This document shows, piece after piece, positions 9,301-19,985 of a stretch of DNA of 64,000 nt. The position numbers were made by a program, and so were the translations under genes. Source of the DNA: Motacilla alba alba (taxonomy: Eukaryota > Chordata > Aves > Passeriformes > Motacillidae); the NCBI RefSeq assembly GCF_015832195.1, contig NC_052020.1, positions 124,001 through 188,000 on the forward strand. The letters run 5' to 3'. Position 1 is the first letter of the stretch. Every line of letters starts with the position of its first letter. The notes under the pieces are model-generated. The model saw only the letters and a program-made list of their open reading frames with translations, was not told where the DNA came from and made no database searches.

Positions 9301-12240
9301 TTGCTCTGAGTGCTACAGATTTCTCTAGAACATGTTAATCAGAACATTTTAATGACCAAAAGAATGCAATTTTTTTTCAATAAGAAATGCCAGTGGGCAG
9401 TTGCACTTCTTGTCCAGAATTACTTCTGTGATTTTCACATAATGTCAATTAAATTTATGATATTCTGTGTAGGCACTTACCCCGTTTATTTCCCTGTCCA
9501 TTTCTTTGCTTCCTTGGAGATTGTGTATTGATAAGCTTTATGTCCTACCAACCAATGTTTGAAACAGAGATGGAGAAGTGATGCATGAGATTACAGAGGA
9601 GTCTTAACAACTTAATGACAGACAAACATGCAACGCCCAACAAAATAAAGCCCTGTTCTGAGCTTTCTCACCCACTCCTCCTGCAGGCTCCTCGGCCAGA
9701 GAGCCCAGCCTTGGTGTGATACCTACAGCTCTCTTCCTTCTATGGAAAGAAAAACTATGTTAAAATTCTTTCCTGCCTTCTCAGGAGGGTAATCCTTTTC
9801 GGTATGTGGTTTTCTACTGTTGTTTTGCACTTGATCTTTTAATTAATTCTAACTCCAAGGTGGAAGTAGCAGCTTGGGGTAGCCAATTATTTTGAGTTTC
9901 CTTAGGTTTGCTTCCATAATCCTGATGCTGTGTCATACTGAATTATGTCAATGGCATGAAACAACATAAAGCATTCTTTTTAATATTTTTAAAGCCTCTC
10001 AGGAATCTCCACTGAAATACAAGATAAAAATGAAAATCATTGCTCTTTTTGCTGGTTCTGTTGTGGAACACCTAACTATTTTTTCACATTATCTTTTTGC
10101 TTGTGATTTTAGGTACTAGCTTGAGGTTCAGAGGGTAAAAGGCTAAAACACCACAAATAACAATGTAAGTTAATCAGTAATTATATTAATTGGCCAATGT
10201 GAAGAATTTGCATTAATAAAAAACCACAGACTTCTAATACTTGGCCTGTATTCAGGCATTTCTACCTGTTGCATTTGGTATTTCTCATGAGTATTGAGTT
10301 CCCAAATATGACTAAAAAAAGAAATCCCACACTTACTGGAAATACGATGGGTGGCCAAGCTTCTCTCGGCACGCTCAAAATGCATTCTACATATCTCATG
10401 TAACCCTGTGGAATCCATTTGGATTTTGTAATAATCTGTGGGTTTGTGTAATGAATGTACCCTAACTCAGCATATCTGCAAAGGTATGCACGGTAGCTCT
10501 GAAACTGAAAGTACAAATAAAATGGCCCATAAAATTGCAACAAAATGTTGTCCAGATGGTATCTTCATTTTTCATGACATTAACCTGATACTGAAATTTA
10601 AATTTAGTTTTAAAAACTGAATTTAAAATTTAGTGAAGACCTGAAAAACAATTGTGGCAAATGGGGAAAATAGATGGTGGCATGATGAACAAATCATAGC
10701 TGTGAGAGACAGTAAGTGTGTATTTCATTCAGCTAACATGGACCCAGAATGTTTCATTTTGGACCTACAATTAGTCCTGGAAGGCAGGTCTGATTCTGTA
10801 GTTATCAGTGGGCTAAAGAAAAGAAAGTGGTCACACAGTGAGCTCTGAGCAGTTTGTCTGATGGTGCCAAAGCTACAGGAGAGAGAGAGTATCTGTCTGA
10901 TTGTGCTGGCAAATTCTGGCTCTTTGAGTCACCCTGCACCTGGGTAATGCACGCACTGTGCACATAGCTTGTAGGGTTCTTTCCTATTTATTCACTATTG
11001 TGTCTTCCAAGTAGATATAATTTGCTGAGACAAATTATTGAAGAGATTTTTTTTCCTGTTGTTGGTCCTGTTTTGCTTATTTCCACAAGGAAAGCGTTTA
11101 TTTTCCTTTTTTATCCAGAGGGGTCTCGTTCTGAGGATGGCTGTGTTTGAGGACTGCAGCTGTGGCTGGTGGCTCGGGCTGTGTTTGGTGGCTTGGGCTG
11201 TCACAGGCAAGGCAGTTAAATGTGCACATGGCTTATTATTATGGGGCAGATAGGTCAGTCGATCATCAGGTGAGGGTTTGCGTGTGTGAGGTGTTTCTGT
11301 GTGCGTTAAATTCGGGCTGCCAGCAGAGGATGAGCACACACTGGTGATGGTGCTTGGTGCAGGCTGACTCAGATGTCCGTGGCCATGGGTTGCATGATCT
11401 CCATAACTGCAATCCATGAAAATCCATGAAAATTTCATGGAATCCATGAAAACCCTGCTTCTCCAAAGGGGCCCTTTCCAGTCTCTTCATGCATATTGTT
11501 ATTCACATAGTAACCATTTCTACCTCTTGTCTCTGCTTCTAAGCTAGTTCAGAGCGCTCAGTGCTTTAAAAACAAACCTTTAAAGGTCTTTTCCTTCATT
11601 TCCTGTGAGAAGCCATGGTAAATGCCATATGCTTTTAAGCAATTAAAACGCTTTGTGACTTTGTTTTTTATGTTGTTAACGCAGGTGGTACAGATTCAAT
11701 GGGCTTTCATGTGTAGCAAATTCATCATATATCTATTTTCTGTCTCCCAGCACCTCTGTGAGTTTGATGTTGGGCTCTGAGTAGCTCTTCATATTTCCAT
11801 GGTTACAAGTAGTCACAAGGGTTCTGTTAACCCCCTAAGGCAGAGTGATTTTGTCTCTTTTTTTTTTGTCATAAGCATAAAATGAACAAATTAGACTGTA
11901 GCTATGAAAAAATTGTTTAAAACACTTCAATAAAAACTTTTAATTTTCACTCACTCAAGAAGTGTTGGAGCCTTTTGCCACAATTATGGCTGTGTCACAC
12001 TTTTTGTAAAGATGATTTTTTCCCTGAAAATCTGAAGGCTCTTTTTGCTTTCTCTTTTAATTCTGATTGGATTTACAGCCCATTTTGAAGGCAGCAGCTT
12101 TAAAGCAAACAATGGAGGTTCAGAGCTATGCTGTGATTAAATAATCAGCAGTGACCACTAACCATCACTGTGGGTACTATTGCTTATTGTTAAAAACAGA
12201 GCAAGTGGAGGTAAGAAGCACTTCAGCTTGCTGAAGAGCA
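6326..12240. other. AT-rich non-coding stretch
   Basis: Nothing here looks like an exon of a known protein. Minor structure: (TA)n near 7631-7643; an imperfect short repeat (GATTTAGACTATGCTTT then GATTAGACTATGCTTT) near 8891-8932; and repeated AATCCATGAAA motifs near 11410-11450 that include the near-palindrome CCATGAAAATTTCATGG. The 150-codon minus frame at 10995-11447 has no coding look and overlaps that repeat. Confidence 0.5.
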
Positions 12241-12390
12241 CAGATGCAGCCACATCCACGTCAGAATTTCAGATCTAAAATTGCTGCATTTCTTTCTAAC
12301 AAAAGACTGACAGAAAGTCTCTTCTGACTTTCAGGTCTCACCTCTTGTTAAAGCCCAGGTTCTTCCCAGAAAATCAAGTGCAGAGAGCTG
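12241..12390 (+). repeat. 150-bp direct repeat, left copy flanking ERV fragment
   Basis: This 150-bp segment recurs at 13143-13292 in the same orientation with nine substitutions and no indel (about 94% identity). It shows no viral coding. The left copy joins the retroviral env frame abruptly at about 12390/12391, whereas the right copy continues into ordinary flank. The pair therefore looks like host sequence duplicated around the viral fragment. It is far longer than a retroviral target-site duplication (4-6 bp). Confidence 0.9.
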
Positions 12391-12672
12391 TGTTGTATGA
12401 GCTTGTCTGACCATTCAGTGTCCATCCACACTGAACTTCAAAAACTGAGAGATCTGACAAATCAAATTAAAACAAACAATGGGTCATGGTTAGATGACTT
12501 GTTTGAAGGGTGGAGTTTTGCACCCTGGCTGAAGGAGCTTTGGGAAATAGGTTTATATGCATTGATAGTTATCGTGGCATTGTCAGTGACAGTGCCTTGT
12601 GTGCTTCACTGCGAGGTGAATGATGAACAAAGCCATCAAAGAAGTGTTTTCAGTTCAAGAGAGAAAGGGCAA
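12391..12672 (+). pseudogene. env: Endogenous retrovirus env fragment (TM, C-terminal part)
   Basis: The frame opens with a CC pair followed by MSLSDHSVSIH, the layout just after the CX6CC motif of gamma/alpha-type retroviral transmembrane Env. A coiled-coil-like stretch follows, then the Trp-rich membrane-proximal stretch GSWLDDLFEGW with two further Trp (PWLKELW), and a hydrophobic anchor starting LYALIVIVALSVTVP and ending at Cys. This order matches alpharetrovirus-type TM. Everything 5' (surface subunit, fusion peptide, pol, gag, 5' LTR) is missing. After the anchor the frame appears shifted: the cytoplasmic-tail-like reading continues in another frame from about 12620 and runs into a purine-rich tract. 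The fragment is dead as a gene and encodes no complete Env. Confidence 0.85.
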
Positions 12673-13144
12673 TGTGGGAGATGGATTTGTAGAGAGTTGT
12701 CAGGGCCTGACAGAAGGCGCACACAGTGTGCATCCGTGTGCAAACTTTGAGACAAGAGATGCTGACTTAGAAATGCCATGGAACAGGACAGATGTTGTTG
12801 AGAGAGAAATGGAGCTAGGAAAAAGTGTCAAAGGATGGCCCTGCAAATAAGACTAGGTACTTTGGAGAAACAGAACTATGAAAGATGCATTGTAGTGGGA
12901 CCCACGAGGGGCAGTTTTATATGATTGGCTTTAAGGCATCCACAGCATGGTGTGGCAAAAGCTGATAGGCCAAGAAACTCTTATAGTGTGTTGTAATTAG
13001 GAAAGAGTTGGCTTCTGATTGTGATGGTGTGAATTATAACAGCTGTATTGTCTCACCCTTCTCATGAGACTGAAAATGGAATAAAAGTTTCTAAAACGTC
13101 TCTCAGTTGCCCCATCTTGGTCAGGAAAAGAGTATTGTCCGCCA
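12673..13144 (+). mobile_element. 3' LTR of the ERV fragment
   Basis: A purine-rich tract (AAGAGAGAAAGGGCAA, about 12657-12672), like a polypurine tract, directly precedes TGTGGGAG, a plausible LTR start. About 470 bp later the sequence ends in CCGCCA at the border with the right 150-bp repeat, giving TG...CA ends. AATAAA at 13080-13085 is the expected polyadenylation signal, followed by a short R/U5-like region. The exact right border is uncertain by two bases because CA also begins the flanking repeat. No second LTR is present in the window, so this is the 3' end of a truncated provirus rather than a solo LTR. Confidence 0.7.
13080..13085 (+). promoter_or_regulatory. Polyadenylation signal in the LTR
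   Basis: AATAAA located about 60 bp before the LTR's right end, as expected for the R region of a retroviral LTR. Confidence 0.65.
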
Positions 13145-13292
13145 GATGCAGCCACATCCACATCAGATTTTCAGATCTCAAATTGCTGCATTTCTTTCTA
13201 AGAAAAGACTGACAGAAAGCCCCTTCTGACTTTCAGGTCTCACCTCTTGTTAAAGCCTAGATTCTTCCCAGTAAATCAAGTGCAGAGAGCTG
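13143..13292 (+). repeat. 150-bp direct repeat, right copy flanking ERV fragment
   Basis: Right-hand partner of 12241-12390. It starts immediately after the LTR and ends at GAGAGCTG, exactly where the left copy breaks into env. The sequence beyond it (CACCTTCTG onward) is ordinary flank, so this copy is probably in its original context to the right, while the left copy is in original context to its left. Confidence 0.9.
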
Positions 13293-14586
13293 CACCTTCT
13301 GTGAGTGGAAAAGAGCTGTTAGGGACCCTTAACAGGACAAGGCAGCTGCAAGGAGCAGTGATTTTTCTGAGAGGATTTCGCAGACTGAAGCAGTAGCAGG
13401 TTTTTTCCTGTGGAATAGACTCGGGTAGCTGTGATTTGCTATGGTATCCTGTGCTGAAGAGCTCCAAATGAAAGGGAGGTTTCTGGATCTTGCCAGGACA
13501 GAACAGATAGTGAGCTGCTGAGGGCAGGGAAGTGAGAGGGAGTGATAAAGGAAAGCTGGAGAAAAGTCTCTAATAGGAAGAGAATGCTTGTCTACTGAAA
13601 AGGTTTTGTACAGTGATAGAAGCATTGACTGGAACTGGAGAAAGGGTGAAAGAAAGCTCTGCCAGGGAGAGAGACTGAGACTCTCTTACCACCTTTACAG
13701 AGTTATTGCTTCAATGCACACAGCAAAAGAATCTTCCTAATTGAAGAGGAGAAAATGTCTCCTTTCCCTTTCTTTTTGGCAGGTTTCTTTTTAGTTGGAG
13801 GTACTACATTTGCCAAGTCTCCAAGCCAGGAGAGGCATAAGCTGATTTTATGGTAAAGTAGCAGGTAACACAGTAAAATGATGTTTTAATGGTACAGGTA
13901 GAGGAGAAAGAAGTATATTAATGGGGGAAATGGACCAAAAAACCACCTATCATATTCTGTCTACTCACTTGGAAAACAGACAATAGTAAAACAGAATAGT
14001 CTTCATCCTCAAAGTGAATTATGAATGTTAATGAGTGTTCAGAACGGCAGTGGAGTGCATTGGCACACAGGTTATATTCAGACATAAAGTGTCAGAAATG
14101 CTGAATGTTTTATTATAAAACAGATTTAAACACTTCCAAGCAGAAACATGGGCCATGTATGAACTGCTGGGAAATGGAACAAAAAGCCCTCTGGAGGGGT
14201 GTTTGGGCTGGCCACTCCCCACTGCTACCTCACTGTTGCAGTTTTTAGGTTAGATGGTCAGGGATGTTTTGGGTGCCAATGACCATTTCACACATGTGTG
14301 AAACAGCAATTATGCAGCACAAACACCAAGATCCTGCTCCCAGCCTGCCAGTCAGACCAGCTGGTAGCCCAGGGAGCAGGGATTGTGGACCTGAACCTGC
14401 CTGACAGGGTTGTGGCAGGATGCCACAAGTGCCACCAAGCATCTAGAAAGGAGCATGACAGCACAAAGACCAGGGTTTGCTGCTGAGAACTTTGACAGCA
14501 CATTTCAGATCCACCTGTGACTTTTCCATGTGAATCAGGTGCCAGGAGATGGCAGCTCTTGGAGCTCAGGATTTTCTTTCTGCCAG
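13293..14586. other. Non-coding stretch
   Basis: No gene recognised. Frames near 13329-13625 and 14028-14653 on the minus strand have no domain-like content. There are no repeats beyond short A/T runs. Confidence 0.45.
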
Positions 14587-14642
14587 GTTTAAAATTCTTA
14601 GGAGCTTGCCTGCTCCCAAGGAATGTTTGGGCCTTTTTCAAG
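14587..14642 (+). other. Candidate 56-nt exon from splice signals
   Basis: An acceptor with a good pyrimidine tract (ATTTTCTTTCTGCCAG) is followed 56 nt later by CAAG|GTAAGG, close to the donor consensus. Two of three frames are open across it. There is no family resemblance, and length and signals alone do not prove use. It could belong to a transcript from the CpG island, or be chance. Confidence 0.25.
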
Positions 14643-16967
14643 GTAAGGGTCACGTGTTTTGAAGTTGGTGGCTGCTGCTCCCTTCATCACAGAGTTTTCT
14701 CCTAGCAGTGCAGTCACAAAGAGATGAGAATGTCCTCTCACTCTTTCTGTGCCTGTACTTTTATTCAAACAGAGTGGTTGGGTTCAAACTCTTTGGGAGT
14801 GTGTCTGTAAGAGCAGCAGTGCAGGACACTCGGAGTGCTCCAGGCAGTCACTGCCAAGGTAACCAAGTTAGAAAAGGAAAATATTAGGTAGATGCATAAT
14901 TAGTGTGGAGTCGTTCTGGAATCCTGTAAATTGGCAGGATAAATGCAAATTACATGTCAAACCAATTCTTCTTCTCCAGAATAAGAAAACCACCCTTCTG
15001 GAATTTCAATGGGAAATGGAGTCATTATAAACTCACTATCAGGAAACTAGAATATCCTCATAATTGGTTACAATTCTAGTAATTCTAGTAATATTCTAGT
15101 ATTTTATAACACATTGTTACATCAGTGCTTCTAAAGCTGTTGTTGGCTGCAGCAGAACTTGTGTGTAGCTTGTGAATGTGTGTGGATAAATATACACTTT
15201 CCTCTCAGAGCAGTAGTTTTGCTATTTGCTTGGGAAAGATCCTTGACCCCCCTATATGACAAAAATTGTTTTTAAGAAAATACTTCCTTTCTAGACTATG
15301 TTAGCATAGTTCTGGCATGGATAAGACAAAAAGTATTTTATAGAAAAACAAAGATAGTCCTGTTAGGGGTGGGAGATTAGAGCTGATCCTTCCCTGGGTT
15401 CCACAGACTTGCAGTTTTTGATTCTACCAGCACTTTGGGCCAAGTCCCTCTGTGAAGAGCTGTTTAGTTGTTTATAAGCCTTTTCCTAGAGTACCTGCAG
15501 TACAAATTGGAAGAAATTTGTTCTTTGGTGCCCACAAGAACATCTGTTTGCTCTAATCTCTCTTCACTTTTCCAGCTATTATTGTTTGGAAAGCAAACTT
15601 TTTAGGGGGGGGTCAGATGTTTATTTTATTGTAAAATCTTGTTAATGTTATAAATTCAGCTGCAACCTTTGGAGCAATATGAGAGGCTGAGGCCCAAAAA
15701 TGATCCCTTTTTAGGGTTACTTTCAGGGAAGCAGGAGCAGAAAATAAGGAATTCTTTTCTTACAAAAAAAAAAAAAAGAAAAAAAAAGAAAAAAATTTAA
15801 AAAAAAAGCTTTCTTGTCATTCTGCAATGTTTTGACAAGTTTCCCTTATCTTTGTTCACACTGCACAAATGTCCTAAAAATGCCTGAAGTGCTTATCCAA
15901 GAGTTCCATGTAGTTTGTTAAAGCAGATTCTGAGCTTCCCAGGACCCAGCAGTGCAAAACAATCTGCAGTTCTTCCTTCTCCACTCACTCTGGTTCTGGA
16001 GGTCAAGGTAGAAAAGATATCACAGAAGCCACAAGGGAGGTTTTTGGCAAATTTTCTTAAGATTTTTAACTCATGAGGAACATTTTTGTATTTGAATGTT
16101 TGTGCTTTTGGGTAGCAAGCCTAGAGCTTGTCCAATGTGTACAAGAAGTATGTTAAAAGAAAGAACATGACAGTATCAAACAAGGCAGTGTCATAATGCT
16201 GGGATAAAAGAAAATGTCAAATTAAATTAAACTTCCGATTTTTAACTTACCTAATCAGGGGATACCACTCAGATCTGAGCATGTCTCTCAAAACGATCTC
16301 ATTATGTAAATATTTATAGCTGTTAACACAGAGAAACTTAGTTTGATTTAAGAGAAAAAATATTTAGCAGTTCTAAAGTAAAGCACTAATTAAGATCTTT
16401 CTGCAAATGAAGTGAGAGCAAACCCAAATTTGCATTTTACTTTATTGTGTAAATACATTATTTAATTTCTCTTGTGTTTGGAAAGATCCTTTTCTGTCCA
16501 TAAACACCGGACAGGCGATAGATCAGAGCCCAGGGAGTGACTGTGAGACAGTCCAGTGCGTGTAACCTCTGCTGCGGTGGGTCTGGCTGCCTTGGTGCTG
16601 CTCGCAGAAAGTTGTTTTTCCTGGGTGTGTTTGCAGTGTCTGCTGCAGGGGCTGGGCGCACCAGGAGAGGGCAGAGCCACACAGGGGTTTGGTTAAACGA
16701 GACCTGGAAATGAGTCTGAGAACAGCAGCTTTGCTGCCAGTTGTTATTTAATGTTCACCCTCAACCAGTTACTCGGGTGTTCAGAAATCGTGCATTTTCT
16801 ACATCAGTGTTTCCTTGCTGCTCTGCTGCCAAGGAACGTTTCTGAAGGAGAAAATTTCCAGGATTAATAGCACTGAGCAGCATTTAACTGGGCTATCCAG
16901 AGTCCACTTGAAACAGCGTTATCATTTTCACTATTGTTACTGTAAATACAGTTTATTTTGCTTCCCT

Positions 16968-16992
16968 CCCCCCCCCCCCCCTTTTTTTTTTT
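16968..16992 (+). repeat. C14-T11 homopolymer junction
   Basis: Fourteen C followed directly by eleven T, preceded by a short CT-rich lead-in. Such pure pyrimidine runs are length-variable and can adopt unusual (triplex or i-motif) forms. The exact length may be affected by sequencing error. Confidence 0.9.
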
Positions 16993-17484
16993 CCTAACTA
17001 TAGTCTGGTTTATCATTTGAGTATATTTTTTCCTTTTTTCAGTTTTAGAATAAAATGTTCTGAACCAAAGTGCCTATTTTTAATATCTGCTGTAAAATAT
17101 TAGCCGTATTAGGTGTAAAACAGATTAAAAATCAATGTTTCTCTTGAAAACCTGAATGGAGGGAGAGAATTAATTTTGTTTTCTGTAGAGAACCTGATTT
17201 AAAGGCCACTCAGAGTGATTTAAATCAATCAATGTACTTTGGGGTAAACTGGGCTGTGGATAAAGTGTGTTTTTTTCAGAACAAAAGCCAACCTTCTTCC
17301 CCAGCGGTTGGCAGGTGAGTAAAGGGAAGGGGTGACAGAACCAGAGCAGGACTTGGGGAAGAGGAGAATGAGGGGGTAAAGGACAACTGAGGTGACAGGG
17401 ACCCTCAATGTTTGTTTTGGTACAGGTTTTGCTTTATTATTGTAGGGTCTTTTGCTAGCTTTTCTGTGGCTTTTTTTTTTTTCC

Positions 17485-17523
17485 AAGATATAATCAAAGA
17501 ATCAAAGATATAATCAAAGAATC
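17485..17523 (+). repeat. 20-bp tandem repeat, two copies
   Basis: AAGATATAATCAAAGAATC occurs twice with a 20-bp period and no mismatch over the shared bases, just after a T-run. Confidence 0.9.
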
Positions 17524-19456
17524 TTAATATCTGTGGTGCAGTAAAAATCATTCATGTTAATGGTAAGTAAATGTAATAAACCTTATTTTAATTAATCTAC
17601 TAGTGTTGGGTTTGAGCCTTCTTTTGTTTATTTAAAGAAATGGCAGGAGTGTGCTTAAGCAAATTACTGAGATTTATAAAGTGTAATTGGCTCAATAAAC
17701 CATCAAAATGAAATGGCTAAAATGGTGTCATCACAGTCTGCAGGCGAGTAGGCAGAAGGATTTGGGGGATATTTAAATCACTCACAGTAAAAGCAAAACA
17801 ATTTTTTGCTGGCAAAAAATACCAATATTATTGCAGAAGTGCTGTTTTAGGAGCTATAATCAATGTTGACCTCTGTCTGAACTGAGAGGGGATTGGTGTT
17901 TGTTTAAAGCTGTGGCTCAGGAATCTGCAGTCTTTGACGTGAAGCACACTTTGCAGATCACATGGGGCTGTCTCAGCCCAAGAGCTGTCCAGCTCTCTTC
18001 ATCAAGCTGCAAGGAAGATTGATCTCCCAGAATCTCTGTGCCCAAAGTGTTCTCAGTTCAGACCCTGTCATCTGGGCTGTTGGACCAGCACTGTGAAATC
18101 CGTATGAGCAGTTCTGACTGCCTTGCTGTTTTATTAGATACCATCTAATAATTTGGAGGTAGAGGAGTGCCATAATTCCCACATATAAAATTATTGCTAG
18201 CATTGTGACTTACATCCTCCTGATATAAATTGACTTTTTATGAGTTATGTGACCTGTGTGTTGGAATTCACGTGATAAACTCAACTACAAAGTTGTGCAG
18301 TATTTTTATACCAGCCCCGTTACAGAACAAGTGTGGCTGTGAAGCACTAACCCAGCACTTGTCTGATGTGAAACAGTTCAGATATTTCATATATTGCAGG
18401 CACAGAATGCCCATTTTCCTGTAGCACCGTGCCTCAGGACCCAGCTGCTCATTCCAAGAGTGTTATTATGTGGGAGACGAATCCTGAAAACCTGAGTGTG
18501 AACTGATGCAATTTGTGTTTCTGCATCTGCAAGCCAAACATTTTGAAAGGACATCCTCCCCTGGTTCTCGGCAGGAGAACTTGGCAACCCGAGCCTCACT
18601 GCTCCTATGCCCACATTCATTTTCACTTAACTCACTTGAACAAAAGCATCCAGCTGAAGTCTAAAAGTGCTTCTAATATTAACTCTGTTCCTTGGCAAAT
18701 TCATCTGACAGAACTCCCAACTTCCTGTGTAACGTTTTCAACAGGGAGTTGTGTGCTGAAGGCCAAATTAGCCCTGTACTAAAATCTGTATGTAAGGATC
18801 CAGATAAACAGAGCATCTTGAGCTAATTTTTAGCTGTTTGAAATGCAAATAAATACAAGCTTTACTTGTCAGTATGAACTTGCTGGATGATTTGGATCCA
18901 CAGATGAAGCCAAGGCTGTAATTGCCTAAAAATATTGGTTTGAGTATTGAATCTGATTAATTTTTTAGAGTCTTATCTTCTACATACTGCTTCACTTTTC
19001 TTAGAGAAAAAAACATAAGATAGAAGTTTCTCTTGGCTTTTTAGTCTCCTTCAGTCTGACTCTAATTTTAGTAGCATACAAGTAAAGATATCCCTGTGTA
19101 AATCTTTTCCTTCATGACTTCTCATTCAAAATGCCCTTCTCATATTAATAGTTAGTGAGTGAACAATGTTTGAAGCCATGAGGAATTATGGTAGATTATT
19201 CAATTTACTTTCACCTGTAATCTGGAATATTTTACATTACCTGCTTGGGATTTTACCATCTTATGAACTGCCTCAAGCATTTCTTCTCATGCTCTCCTTT
19301 GTCAGGTAAATTGCCGTGTAAACTAATAAAGTTTAATTAAAGAAATCACCTTGCTGAGACCCTGTTTCTTTCACAATTCTCAAGATTTGTACTACAATGA
19401 ATTATAAAACTCATTGGTCTCTCCACTAGGGTAAAAACTTCATTATGAAGTCACTA

Positions 19457-19881
19457 TCAATTCCCTAGCCAATTTTCAGTCACTTCTTCCAAAATAGCCT
19501 GGAAATGCTTCTTGACTGAGTGGAAATTGCAGGGTTTATTCTCAAATACAGCAATCACATTGAATGCTGCTTCAAACCTAATGCAGATTATATTTAGAGT
19601 GGATTTTTCTTCCTGAATCAGTACTCTCAAGAGCTGGTTCAAATAAGTGGACAATAGACAGTAGCTGGTGTTGTCCGTTGTCACATGAAAATGTCAATTA
19701 TTTTCTTCTTTGGGAAGATAAGAGTTTGTTTGGTTTTTTTGGTTTTTTTGTTTGTTCTGAAAATCCCATGAACCAGTATTTGAAGAGTTGATAGTTTCAT
19801 AAAACTGCCTTCAAGTTGTTCTTGTCTGAATTTTGGGATAACTTCCTTGAGCCAGTTCTCCATCTTTGAAAGTGCAGGCAT
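19457..19881 (-). other. Two adjoining coding-like frames, unidentified
   Basis: On the minus strand, a 66-codon frame (19881-19681) beginning MPALSKMENWLKEVIPKF is followed by a frame (19684-19457) containing FEAAFNVIAVFENKP and ending VTENWLGN before a stop. Composition is balanced, with amphipathic Leu/Ile/Glu/Lys patterns, unlike most random frames here. Between them lies an A/C-rich insertion-like stretch (about 19728-19750 on the plus strand). I recognise no family. The first frame lies largely inside a 235-bp segment duplicated at 21960-22194, where it recurs with one residue change (I to T). Possibilities are a decayed retrogene or element ORF, or chance. No splice borders are convincing. 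Confidence 0.25.
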
Positions 19882-19985
19882 TCAAACTAAGGGTAAAATA
19901 ATAGAACCAAGTTGTGTTGTCATCTGATTGGGGGTGGACAAATCTTAGAAATAGTTATGCAATATTTTTAAATTATTTAGATAAT
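19751..19985 (+). repeat. 235-bp direct duplication, copy 1
   Basis: Matches 21960-22194 without indels at an offset of 2209 bp. There are about nine substitutions in total: only one in the first ~185 bp, the rest in the last ~50 bp. It begins TTTGTTCTGAAAATCCCATG. It is not a recognised interspersed repeat. Confidence 0.9.

Larger units (their letters stand above)
14643..19456. other. AT-rich non-coding stretch with simple tracts
   Basis: Repeated AATTCTAGT motifs occur near 15073-15100 and an A-rich run at 15764-15808. No coding frame of note. The minus frames at 16458-16682 are in overlapping registers and look random. Confidence 0.5.

Noticed and set aside
10995..11447. 150-codon minus-strand frame
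   Set aside because: Crosses a short repeat of AATCCATGAAA motifs, Thr/His/Ser/Asn-rich with no family pattern, and overlapped by several other frames.
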